Source: Streptomyces himalayensis subsp. himalayensis
GTDB lineage: Bacteria > Actinomycetota > Actinomycetes > Streptomycetales > Streptomycetaceae
Direction: 5' to 3'
NCBI RefSeq assembly: GCF_013778455.1
Contig: NZ_JACEHE010000001.1
Span: 682,001-746,000, forward strand
DNA length: 64,000 nucleotides
Shown: piece by piece, positions 7,893-15,585 of the stretch
Position numbering within the stretch: position 1 is the stretch's first letter
Layout of the letters: each line of letters starts with the position of its first letter
Notes under the pieces: generated by a model
Databases searched by the model: none
Told to the model about the DNA's origin: nothing
The model's input: only the letters and a program-made list of their open reading frames with translations
Position numbers and translations under genes: made by a program

Positions 7893-8502
7893 ACTGCCAC
7901 GCAACCTCGGCACGAGTGCGGGATCGCCCGTTGCCCTGGCCGCCGTCTCCGCGGTCCTCACGATCGGCCTCGCGGCCGGCCCGCTGACGGCGCCCGCCTT
8001 TGCCGCCTCCCCCGCCCTCGCCGCGTCCTCACCGCTCTGAAGATCGTGAGGATGAGAGCCGTCCACTCGCCCCTGCAGCCCGCACATGTGATCGTCGTCG
8101 GGGAGGTGCCCTTCCCTGCCTTCCTTCCGGGGGATCTCCCTCTGGGATAGGGGGCGTTAGTCGGGGCGGGCCCCTGACGGAGGCGAAGGCAGGCGAAGGG
8201 AAGGAGCCTCGGAGTGGCCGCAGTGGAGGCCAAAAAAGTGTTATCGAGGGTCCCCTGTACCCGTCTCCTGCACGGGGTCAGGACTGCGGCGTACGAGCGG
8301 TCCGCCGCAGTCCTGACCGCACGGGCGCGATAACTGGCACGGGAGCAATGAGGAATGGCCGAGCCCACCAGGGATGGCACGAGCCGCCGCAGCGTCCAGC
8401 AGAACGCGCCGGGCGCGGGGGATCGCGTATCCGACAGCTGCGGCTTCAGCGAACTCAGGTTCGGGACGTTTCCGTACGCCAAGTAACCTCTGGCGCATAC
8501 GG
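7893..8502. other. 610-bp region without a confident gene; hairpin and secreted-protein-like relic
   Basis: One plus-strand frame (about 7914-8040) reads as a signal-peptide-like string (SPVALAAVSAVLTIGLAAG, then several APAFAAS-type alanine motifs) and then stops, possibly the start of a decayed secreted protein. Two 11-bp arms (TCCTCACGATC at 7955-7965 and its complement at 8042-8052) flank its second half. A 16-bp stem hairpin lies at 8276-8318. The remainder is GC-rich spacer that must hold the promoter of the sigma factor gene. Confidence 0.45.
8276..8318. other. 16-bp perfect stem hairpin in the sigma-factor upstream region
   Basis: GGTCAGGACTGCGGCG (8276-8291) pairs with its exact complement at 8303-8318 around an 11-base loop. 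No T-run follows on either strand. It is either the terminator of a transcript in the 7.9-8.3 kb spacer or a structured leader of the sigma factor mRNA. Confidence 0.6.
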
Positions 8503-10185
8503 GTGAACGGCGTGCCGGAAGGGGCGTATGTGGACGGGCGGCAGTGGCGCGGCACGATCACGGCCGCACAATCCGGGGACCGGCAGGCGCTGGACGAACT
8601 CGTGGCCGGCTGGCTGCCGCTGGTCTACAACATCGTCGGCCGGGCGCTGGGCGGCCACGCCGACGTGGACGACGTCGTGCAGGAGACCATGCTGCGTGCC
8701 GTCGACGGCCTCGGCTCGCTGCGCGACCCGGACAGCTTCCGGTCCTGGCTGGTCGCCATCGCCATGCGGCAGGTGAGGGAGCGGGCACGCCGCCGCTCGG
8801 GCACCCAGCAGCTCACCGAGGGCGCCGAATCCGCCGCCGACTTCGCCGAGCTCACGGTGTTGCGGCTCCAGCTCGAGGGGCAGCGCCGTGAGGTCGCGGA
8901 GGCGGTGCGCTGGCTCGACGACGAGGACCGGCAGCTCCTTTCGCTGTGGTGGCTGGAGGTCGCGGGCGAGCTGACCCGGCGCGAACTCGCGGCGGCCGTC
9001 GGCATCAGCAGGCAGCACGCCGCCGTACGCGTACAGCGCATGAAGGGGCGGCTGGAGACGGCGCGCGGGATAGTCCGCGCCCTGGAGTCCTCGTGCACGG
9101 AACTGCGTCAGCTGACCGTGCGCTGGGACGGGCGCACCGACTCCGTCTGGCGCAAACGTTTTGCCAGACATATCAGGGGCTGCGGGCGGTGCGGCGGGCC
9201 GAGCGAGGGGCTCGTGCCCGCCGAACGGCTGCTGGTCGGACTGGCTCTGGTGCCGGTGCCCGCCGGGTTCACCCTCTCCCTGGCACTCGGCGGCAAGACC
9301 GCCGTAGCGGCCGCCGTCCCGGTCGCCTGGTCGGCCAAGGTGATCGGCGTGCTCAGCAAGCCCGCCGTGGCGGTGACGGCGGGGGCGACGCTCGCCGCGG
9401 GCGGCGCGTACGTCGTCGTCGAGCAGCCGGACGCCCCGCCACCGCAGGCTGCCGCACCCACGGCGGCGAGCACGGCCCGCCCGCCGTTGCGAGCCCCGTC
9501 ACCCACACCCACACCCACGCCGTCCCGCTCGCCGTCGCCGACGAAGAAGGCCGAGCTCTACGGCACGGTCGTCGACACCGTCGACCGGGCCCCGGACCCG
9601 AACGCACAGCCCGCGGCCCTCCCGCACCGGCCCGAGTCCGGGATCACCAGCACCTGGGGCCCGAAGGCCGTGATGCAGCACCGCGGAGAGAGCGTGACGC
9701 TCAAGGGTCAGGGCTACGTCCTCGTACGCTGGCAGATCTCGCCGAAGTACCGGCCGGGACAGGTGGTCATGCCGTCCTGGACGGGCCTGAAGGGCAAGCT
9801 CTTCCACGTGGCCTCGGGCGGTGGCCGACGGATGGACGACCCACTCGAAGGCAGCCCTGACGGCTACGCCACCGGCATGGGCGGGCCGAGCATCGGCTAC
9901 GCCGTACTGCCGGACGGCACTCAGCAGATGTGGCAGAACGAGTACTTCTACGTTGACGGCACCGTCACGCTCAATCAGAACGAACGCGGCTGCGACTACG
10001 GCGTGACCGTCTTCCCGTCCAGCTGGGACTCGGTGACCGAGGACATCACGGCCGGGCCAGACCAGGGGGCGATCCGCTACGGCCTCGTTCGCGACAACGG
10101 CAAGGACACCGCCCCGGTGCCGCAGTACGTCTCGCGCGCGACCCCGGCCGATCCGGCGACGGTGCCTCAGCGGTCCCGCGTGTAG
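8503..10185 (+). CDS. ECF sigma factor fused to a transmembrane and extracytoplasmic domain
   Basis: A 560-residue protein. Region 2 occupies about residues 20-98 (core ADVDDVVQETMLRAV and the DPDSFRSWLVAIAMRQVRERARRR stretch), region 4 with a helix-turn-helix about 130-185 (LTRRELAAAVGISRQHAAVRVQ). Then comes a short HIRGCGRCGG motif like half of a zinc-binding anti-sigma domain, hydrophobic segments (about 255-306), a proline/threonine linker (310-345) and a roughly 200-residue C-terminal domain with one cysteine. GTG at 8503 is the likely start. Family knowledge: a few ECF groups carry C-terminal fusions that replace the separate anti-sigma factor. Here the layout suggests a membrane-tethered sigma factor sensing something outside the cell. 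No separate anti-sigma gene is adjacent. Confidence 0.85.
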   Translation: MNGVPEGAYVDGRQWRGTITAAQSGDRQALDELVAGWLPLVYNIVGRALGGHADVDDVVQETMLRAVDGLGSLRDPDSFRSWLVAIAMRQVRERARRRSGTQQLTEGAESAADFAELTVLRLQLEGQRREVAEAVRWLDDEDRQLLSLWWLEVAGELTRRELAAAVGISRQHAAVRVQRMKGRLETARGIVRALESSCTELRQLTVRWDGRTDSVWRKRFARHIRGCGRCGGPSEGLVPAERLLVGLALVPVPAGFTLSLALGGKTAVAAAVPVAWSAKVIGVLSKPAVAVTAGATLAAGGAYVVVEQPDAPPPQAAAPTAASTARPPLRAPSPTPTPTPSRSPSPTKKAELYGTVVDTVDRAPDPNAQPAALPHRPESGITSTWGPKAVMQHRGESVTLKGQGYVLVRWQISPKYRPGQVVMPSWTGLKGKLFHVASGGGRRMDDPLEGSPDGYATGMGGPSIGYAVLPDGTQQMWQNEYFYVDGTVTLNQNERGCDYGVTVFPSSWDSVTEDITAGPDQGAIRYGLVRDNGKDTAPVPQYVSRATPADPATVPQRSRV

Positions 10186-10227
10186 GGGCGAACCGATCCG
10201 GCACCTTGGGGCGGCCGTCCCGCCGCC

Positions 10228-10959
10228 TCAACTGCCCCGGCGCAGCGCGCACAGCGTGTCGATGCGGTTGGTCGTGATCGAGTCGATGCCCATATCGAGT
10301 AGGCGCCGCATGGAGCGGCGGGTGTCAGGGGTCCAGACGGACAGCAGATACCCGTCGCGGTGCACCTTGTCGGCCAGCTTCCGGTCGATCAGCCCGAAAC
10401 GGTAGTTGAGCCACCGCGGCCGTATCGCGTCGAGCAGAGCGGGGCGCGGCGGCGCCAGCGTCGTCCAGGTCAGGGCGATCTCGGCGGACGGATCGGCCGC
10501 GCGGACCGCGAGCATCGCCGTCGCGCCCGCGCAGTAGTACGCCCGGTCGGCGGCGCCGCAGTCGCGGACGACGCCCACGACCGTGCGCACCGCCTTCGGC
10601 GTGGCGTCCGGCAGATCGACCATGATCCGGCTGCCGCCGGCGTTGCCGTTGCCCTTACCGTTGCCGTTTTCGCTGCCGGGCGCCGCGAGTACCTCCAGGG
10701 CCTCCACCAGTGTCGGTACGCCGTTGCCGGTGATCTCGCGCACCTCGGCGGCCGACAGCGCGGAGACCGGCCGGTCGTGCTCCCACAGCCGCTTCAGCGT
10801 CCTGTCGTGCAGCAGCACGGGGACACCGTCGCGGGTCAGGCGGACATCGAACTCGACGGCGTCCGCGCCCCGGGCGAGTGCGGAGCGCAGCGAAGGAAGC
10901 GTGTTCTCGCGGAAGCGGTACGGATCGCCGCGGTGGGCCACGGCTGTCACGGTGCGCAT
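10228..10959 (-). CDS. glycerophosphodiester phosphodiesterase
   Basis: A 243-residue GDPD-fold enzyme that would hydrolyse glycerophosphodiesters to glycerol-3-phosphate and an alcohol. The active-site set is visible: H9-R10 (VAHRG), E18-N19, E36 and D38 (VEFDVRLTRDG) and H51-D52 (LLHDRTL). ATG at 10959 is used; the longer frame to 11043 would overlap the neighbouring adenosine deaminase gene and adds nothing recognisable. A GNGKGNGN stretch near residue 100 looks like a low-complexity loop insertion. No signal peptide, so it acts inside the cell. Confidence 0.88.
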   Translation of the reverse strand: MRTVTAVAHRGDPYRFRENTLPSLRSALARGADAVEFDVRLTRDGVPVLLHDRTLKRLWEHDRPVSALSAAEVREITGNGVPTLVEALEVLAAPGSENGNGKGNGNAGGSRIMVDLPDATPKAVRTVVGVVRDCGAADRAYYCAGATAMLAVRAADPSAEIALTWTTLAPPRPALLDAIRPRWLNYRFGLIDRKLADKVHRDGYLLSVWTPDTRRSMRRLLDMGIDSITTNRIDTLCALRRGS

Positions 10960-11027
10960 GCGCCCATTGTCCGCATCCGAGGCCTCCGCGACGGCACGGT
11001 CGCGGAGGCCGCCGTTACGGAGACGGA

Positions 11028-12086
11028 TCATGCCGCGAGCCACGCCGCCGTGTACGTATCGATCTCACCGGCGATACGGGCCTTGCCGGGTGCATCGAGG
11101 AAGGATGCCTCGACGGCGTTCTTCGCGAGGGCGGCGAGCCCCTGCTCGTCGAGATCGAGGAGGCGGGCCGCGACCGCGTACTCGTTGTTGAGGTCCGTGC
11201 CGAACATCGGCGGGTCGTCGGAGTTGATCGTGACCAGGACGCCTGCCGCCACCATCTCCTTGATGGGGTGCTCGTCCAGGGTGAGGACGGCGCGGGTGGC
11301 GATGTTGGAGGTCGGGCAGACCTCCAGCGGAATGCGCTGCTCGGCGAGGTGGGCGAGCAGCTTCGGGTCCTTCGTGGCGCTCGTGCCGTGCCCGATGCGC
11401 TCAGCGCGCAGCTCGGTCAGGGCGTCCCATATCGTCCCCGGGCCCGTGGTCTCGCCCGCGTGCGGCACGGAGTGCAGGCCCGCGGCGATAGCGCGATCGA
11501 AGTACGGCTTGAACTGGGGCCGCGGCACGCCGATCTCGGGTCCGCCGAGCCCGAACGACACCAGGCCCTCCGGGCGCAGCCCGTCGGTGGTGGCGAGCCG
11601 CGCGGTCTCCTCGGCCGACTCGAGCCCCGCCTCGCCCGGGATGTCGAAGCACCACCGCAGTACGACACCGAGCTCGGCCTCGGCCGCCTTGCGGGCGTCC
11701 TCGATCGCGTCCATGAAGGCCCGCTCGTCGATGCCGCGGCGGGTCGACGAGTACGGGGTGATGGTGAGCTCGGAGTAACGCACGTTCTGCCGGGCCATGT
11801 CCCGGGCCACCTCGTACGTCAGCAGCCGCACGTCCTCGGGGGTGCGGATCAGGTCGACGACGGACAGGTACACCTTGATGAAGTGCGCGAAGTCCGTGAA
11901 CGTGAAGTAATCGGCCAGGGCCTCCGGGTCGGTCGGCACCTTGGAGTCGGGGTGGCGGGCGGCGAGTTCCGAGACGATCCGGGGGGAGGCGGAGCCGACA
12001 TGGTGCACGTGCAGTTCGGCCTTGGGCAGTCCGGCGATGAAGGTGTGCAGATCGCGGTGGCGGTCGTGGTCGCGGCGGTCGGTCAA
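11028..12086 (-). CDS. add: adenosine deaminase
   Basis: A 352-residue metal-dependent adenosine deaminase-fold enzyme (adenosine to inosine, purine salvage). Metal ligands H26 and H28 lie in AELHVHHVGS. The substrate-binding G-x-G segment (FGLGGPEIG), the HAGE motif, the RIGHGTSA segment, the CPTSN motif and SDDP with the zinc-binding aspartate follow in the family order. The second ligand motif reads HVHHVGSAS where HLHLEGS is usual, a variant found in one branch of the actinobacterial enzymes. It is followed by the GDPD gene with a short gap and may be cotranscribed with it. Confidence 0.88.
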   Translation of the reverse strand: MTDRRDHDRHRDLHTFIAGLPKAELHVHHVGSASPRIVSELAARHPDSKVPTDPEALADYFTFTDFAHFIKVYLSVVDLIRTPEDVRLLTYEVARDMARQNVRYSELTITPYSSTRRGIDERAFMDAIEDARKAAEAELGVVLRWCFDIPGEAGLESAEETARLATTDGLRPEGLVSFGLGGPEIGVPRPQFKPYFDRAIAAGLHSVPHAGETTGPGTIWDALTELRAERIGHGTSATKDPKLLAHLAEQRIPLEVCPTSNIATRAVLTLDEHPIKEMVAAGVLVTINSDDPPMFGTDLNNEYAVAARLLDLDEQGLAALAKNAVEASFLDAPGKARIAGEIDTYTAAWLAA

Positions 12087-12202
12087 GTTTCCTCCCCGGA
12101 ACGGCGCCTGTCCGGTGTGCGGCGAGGCGCTGGTGATCGGCTGATCGGTGGGTCAGGGATCAGAGTAGGCGGCGGCCCGCGCCGAGCTGGCGTGGGCCTA
12201 AC

Positions 12203-12241
12203 ATGACCAGCACATACGACGAGGGGGGCTCGCCCGGATGA
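12203..12241 (+). CDS. 12-codon leader ORF overlapping the next start codon (putative)
   Basis: ATG at 12203 opens a reading frame of 12 codons (MTSTYDEGGSPG) whose TGA at 12239-12241 overlaps the ATG of the DUF4190 gene (ATGA). The ribosome site GAGGGGGG of the following gene lies inside it. It could be a translationally coupled leader peptide; the size makes chance possible. Confidence 0.3.
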   Translation: MTSTYDEGGSPG

Positions 12242-13035
12242 CCGAGAACGACCAGCACATACCGGGTGATTCCGCACCGCGGGACCCGTGGGCGCCGCCT
12301 GCGGAGTCCGACCCCAAGGTCGCGCTGGGCAAGCCCCAGCAATCACAGCGCCCGCAGCCTCTGGTTCCGCCGCAGGGCGGGCAGGCTGCGCCGATTCATG
12401 AGCAGGAGACGCTCGTCGACGGCCGGGAGGGCGGTTCCTTCGCGCCGGTGGCCGGGGGGCCGGGCTGGGGTCCGGTTCCGGGTACGGGCCCTGCTCCGGG
12501 CTCGGGTCCGGTTCCGGGTCCAGGTCCGGGGCCGTTTCCGGGTCCGGGCGACGCGGTGCCCCCGGTGCCGCCTGCCCCCGGCGGTCCGGACCTGGGCTAC
12601 GGGGGTCTCCCGCCCTATCCCGAGAGCTCCCGCGCGGCGGCCCAGGGATACGGCGGCTACGGCTACCCCGGCTACGGCTACCCCGGATACGGGTGGCCCG
12701 GAATGCCGGCGCAGCCCCGCAACGGGATGGGCATCGCCGCGCTGGTCCTCGGCATCCTCTCCGTCTGTCTGTTCTGTCTGTACGGCGTGGTCAGCGTCGT
12801 GCTCGGCGTCCTCGCCCTGATTTTCGGCCTGCAGGGACGCAAGCTCGCGAAGCGCGGTGAGGCCACCAACTCAGGGATGGCCGTCGCGGGGATCGTCACG
12901 GGCAGCGTCGGCATCGTGCTGGGAATGGTGATCGTGGGCCTGTTGATCTGGGGCTTCAGCCAGATGGAGCAGTACGAGGAGTCCGGCGAGAGCGACCCCT
13001 TCTCCACCTCTCTCATCGTGGGCTCCGGCCGCTGA
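12238..13035 (+). CDS. DUF4190-type membrane protein with proline/glycine-rich N-terminus
   Basis: A 265-residue protein. Residues 1-165 are disordered: a proline-rich part, a PG-repeat segment (many GPGP units about 75-105) and a tyrosine/glycine repeat (YGGYGYPGYGYPGYGWPG, about 140-157). Two membrane helices follow (about 166-195 and 220-244), a layout shared by DUF4190 proteins, which are abundant in actinobacteria and of unknown function, usually with the long tail in the cytoplasm. It diverges from adenosine deaminase. Confidence 0.8.
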   Translation: MTENDQHIPGDSAPRDPWAPPAESDPKVALGKPQQSQRPQPLVPPQGGQAAPIHEQETLVDGREGGSFAPVAGGPGWGPVPGTGPAPGSGPVPGPGPGPFPGPGDAVPPVPPAPGGPDLGYGGLPPYPESSRAAAQGYGGYGYPGYGYPGYGWPGMPAQPRNGMGIAALVLGILSVCLFCLYGVVSVVLGVLALIFGLQGRKLAKRGEATNSGMAVAGIVTGSVGIVLGMVIVGLLIWGFSQMEQYEESGESDPFSTSLIVGSGR

Positions 13036-13095
13036 GCCCTGCGGTCGTCCCCATCCGAATCGCCGGCGCCTGGGCAAAGGCCTGACGCACGCCCC

Positions 13096-13128
13096 GCCCT
13101 GACCGTTCGCCCGCCGGATCGTCAGGGC
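13096..13128. terminator. short hairpin between convergent genes
   Basis: GCCCTGAC (13096-13103) pairs with GTCAGGGC (13121-13128). It lies 60 bases after the DUF4190 gene and includes the last codons of the convergent NADAR gene. Confidence 0.45.
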
Positions 13129-13685
13129 AGGCCGGCAGCCAGCCTCTTCCGCGCCTCCATCAGCGCGAAGCCCAGCAGATTCTGCCCGCGCCAGCGCTCC
13201 GGATCCCCGGCCCGCTCGTCGTCCTCGGTCAGTCCGATGCCCCATATACGGTCCCGGGGACTGGCCTCGACGAGCACACGGCCCCGCGTGGCCAGCAGGA
13301 ACTCCCGCAGATCGGCGTGCGCCGCGAACTTGTGGACGCTGCCCTCCACCACGATCGCGAACCGCTCGCGCGCCCATATCGCCTCGTCGAAGCCGCGCAC
13401 CAACCGCCCCGCCTTCTTCGCGGCGCCCGGCGAGGAGGCGGCCAGCGCACCCTCTTCGGCCTCCGCGTCGTCGAACAAGCGCGCCTTGGCTGCCATCATC
13501 CAGTGCTCGGCCGTCGCGTACTCCACACCGCCGACCGTGAACGAGGACGGCCACCACTGGCTCAGGCAGCTCGCGCCGATGGTCCCGTCGGGCCGCGGCC
13601 TGTGCCCCCAGAAGTGGAGGTACTTGATCCTCGCCCCCGAGCGGATCTCCCTGGTCAGGGACTCCCAAGAATCGATCGTCACCAT
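13122..13685 (-). CDS. NADAR (YbiA-like) N-glycosidase family protein
   Basis: A 187-residue NADAR-domain protein. Diagnostic segments are KYLHFWGHRP near the start, LSQWWPSSF and EYATAEHWMMAAKARLF in the first half, and DRIWGIGL followed by WRGQNLLGFALMEAR near the end. Characterised members hydrolyse the N-glycosidic bond of phosphorylated riboflavin intermediates, or remove ADP-ribose from DNA in some phage-defence contexts. Nothing nearby decides between these. ATG at 13685 is chosen because the upstream 49 codons of the open frame are unlike the family and lie in the promoter region of the divergent aldehyde dehydrogenase. Confidence 0.85.
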   Translation of the reverse strand: MVTIDSWESLTREIRSGARIKYLHFWGHRPRPDGTIGASCLSQWWPSSFTVGGVEYATAEHWMMAAKARLFDDAEAEEGALAASSPGAAKKAGRLVRGFDEAIWARERFAIVVEGSVHKFAAHADLREFLLATRGRVLVEASPRDRIWGIGLTEDDERAGDPERWRGQNLLGFALMEARKRLAAGLP

Positions 13686-13755
13686 GCGCCGAGTCTGGCA
13701 GGCACCACTGACACAACGCCTGGCTTTCCATTTCTGCCACACCTGCTTCTCGACA

Positions 13756-13791
13756 GATTCCGTCGCGTAACCAAAAGGAAACAACGGAATC
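13756..13791. promoter_or_regulatory. inverted repeat GATTCCGT-N20-ACGGAATC, candidate Lrp-type operator
   Basis: Perfect 8-bp arms at 13756-13763 and 13784-13791. The core TCCGT-N20-ACGGA is identical, with the same spacing, to the site at 4781-4810 between the Lrp-type regulator and patD-like gene. It lies about 100 bases before the polyamine operon start. Confidence 0.62.
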
Positions 13792-13890
13792 ACTTGTTGG
13801 AGGAGTATGGCTCTGTCAGGATCGGCACTCAAATCGAGCTGGAGCTACGCCCGCCCTCACGCAAACGGGAGGTCGGCGGAGGAGAGCGAC

Positions 13891-15426
13891 ATGCACACCA
13901 CGGGGCACGGAAACCGCAACCGCCTGTCGGCTCAGGACCGCTTCGCGGACGGCGCGCAGTACATCGCGGGCCGGCTGACCAAAGGGACCTCGGGCCGCAC
14001 CCACGCGGTCGTCGACCCCGCCACGGGCGACGAGGTGTACACGTACGAACTCGGGGGCCCCGACGACGTCGACGCAGCCGTCGCCGCCGCGCGCGAGGCC
14101 TTTCCGGGCTGGGCCGGGGCAACGCCGGGGGAGCGCTCCGACGCGATGCACCGTTTCGCGGCCGTACTCGCCGAGCGCGCCGAGGAGTTCGCGCAGGCCG
14201 AGTCGCTGCAGTGCGGCAAACCGATCAAGCTGAGCCGGGAGTTCGACGTGCCGGGCACGATCGACAACACCGCGTTCTTCGCGGGCGCCGCGCGGCATCT
14301 CCAGGGGCAGTCAGCGGGGGAGTACAGCGGCGACCACACCTCGTACGTCCGGCGCGAGCCGATCGGGGTCGTCGGCTCCATCGCCCCCTGGAACTACCCG
14401 CTCCAGATGGCCGCCTGGAAGGTCCTGCCGGCCATCGCCGCCGGCAACACCATCGTCCTGAAGCCGTCCGAGCTGACGCCCCTGACGTCTCTGCTCTTCG
14501 CGCAGGCGGCCACAGAGGCGGGCATCCCCGACGGTGTCGTCAACATCGTCACCGGCCTGGGCCGGGACGCCGGCGAGCACCTCGTCGGGCAGCCCGACGT
14601 CGCCATGACGTCCTTCACCGGATCGACGGCCGTCGGCAAGCGCGTCGCCGAGATCGCCACCGCCACCGTCAAGCGCCTCCACCTCGAACTCGGCGGCAAG
14701 GCGCCCTTCGTGGTGTTCGACGACGCCGACCTCGAGGCCGCCGTCCACGGTGCGGTCGCGGGCGCGCTCATCAACACCGGGCAGGACTGCACGGCCGCCA
14801 CGCGCGCGTACGTGCAACGTCCGCTCTACGAGGCGTTCGTCCAGGGCGTCGCCGACCTGATGGAGACGGTCCGGCTCGGCGACCCCTTCGACGTGTCCAC
14901 CGACCTCGGCCCGCTCATCTCCCACGTCCAGCGCGACCGCGTCGCCGGATTCGTCGAGCGCGCCAGGGGCTACGCCCGCGTCGTCACCGGCGGTGAGGCA
15001 CCGGGCGGCGCCCTGCGGAACGGCGCCTACTACAAGCCGACGCTGATCGCGGACGCCCCGCAGGACAGTGAGATCGTGCAGTCCGAGATCTTCGGCCCCG
15101 TGCTCGCCGTACTGCCCTTCGACAGCGACGACGAGGGCATCCGGCTCGCCAACGACATCCCGTACGGCCTCGCGGCCTCCGCCTGGAGCCGCGACGTGTA
15201 CCGCGCCAACCGCGCGACCCGCGAGATCAAGGCGGGATGCGTCTGGGTCAACGACCACATCCCGATCATCAGCGAGATGCCGCACGGCGGATACAAGGCG
15301 TCCGGCTTCGGCAAAGACATGTCCTCGTACTCCTTCGACGAGTACACGCAGCTCAAGCACGTCATGTTCGACAACACCGCGGCGGCCAGGAAGGACTGGC
15401 ACCGCACGATTTTCGGGGACCGGTAG
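13891..15426 (+). CDS. gamma-aminobutyraldehyde dehydrogenase-type aldehyde dehydrogenase, first gene of polyamine operon
   Basis: A 511-residue NAD-dependent aldehyde dehydrogenase. The glutamate is in LELGGK and the catalytic cysteine is C300 in NTGQDCTAATR; the end (MPHGGYKASGFGKDMSSY) matches the PatD group. It is closely related to the protein at 4908-6347. ATG at 13891 has GGAGGAG 5 bases upstream; the earlier ATG at 13807 has its purine run too close. Next downstream are a polyamine-binding lipoprotein, PotABC-like transporter and FAD oxidase, so its likely substrate is an aminoaldehyde made from imported polyamine. Confidence 0.85.
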   Translation: MHTTGHGNRNRLSAQDRFADGAQYIAGRLTKGTSGRTHAVVDPATGDEVYTYELGGPDDVDAAVAAAREAFPGWAGATPGERSDAMHRFAAVLAERAEEFAQAESLQCGKPIKLSREFDVPGTIDNTAFFAGAARHLQGQSAGEYSGDHTSYVRREPIGVVGSIAPWNYPLQMAAWKVLPAIAAGNTIVLKPSELTPLTSLLFAQAATEAGIPDGVVNIVTGLGRDAGEHLVGQPDVAMTSFTGSTAVGKRVAEIATATVKRLHLELGGKAPFVVFDDADLEAAVHGAVAGALINTGQDCTAATRAYVQRPLYEAFVQGVADLMETVRLGDPFDVSTDLGPLISHVQRDRVAGFVERARGYARVVTGGEAPGGALRNGAYYKPTLIADAPQDSEIVQSEIFGPVLAVLPFDSDDEGIRLANDIPYGLAASAWSRDVYRANRATREIKAGCVWVNDHIPIISEMPHGGYKASGFGKDMSSYSFDEYTQLKHVMFDNTAAARKDWHRTIFGDR

Positions 15427-15442
15427 CAGCCGCCCGGTCAGC

Positions 15443-15535
15443 GGCACCCACCACCCGCAAGGCACCCCAGGCACCCACCAACCGCAAGGCACCCCAGGCA
15501 CCCACCACCCGCAAGGCACCCCAGGCATCCACCCC
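15443..15535. repeat. 27-bp tandem repeat, three full copies and a partial fourth
   Basis: Units at 15443-15469, 15470-15496 and 15497-15523 begin GGCACCCACCA and end GGCACCCCA; the second differs by one base. A diverged partial copy follows. The array fills most of the spacer between the aldehyde dehydrogenase stop and the binding-protein start inside one operon. Confidence 0.88.
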
Positions 15536-15585
15536 CCAACAAGGGCACCACCCCCAGGGAACCGACCCGAAAGGGCACCACGCGC

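Noticed and set aside
8374..8502. longer start of the sigma factor gene at 8374
   Set aside because: The added 43 codons are unlike sigma factors and come close to the 16-bp hairpin; GTG at 8503 gives the normal start of region 2.
15443..15535. 27-bp repeats as CRISPR
   Set aside because: Copies abut directly with no spacers.
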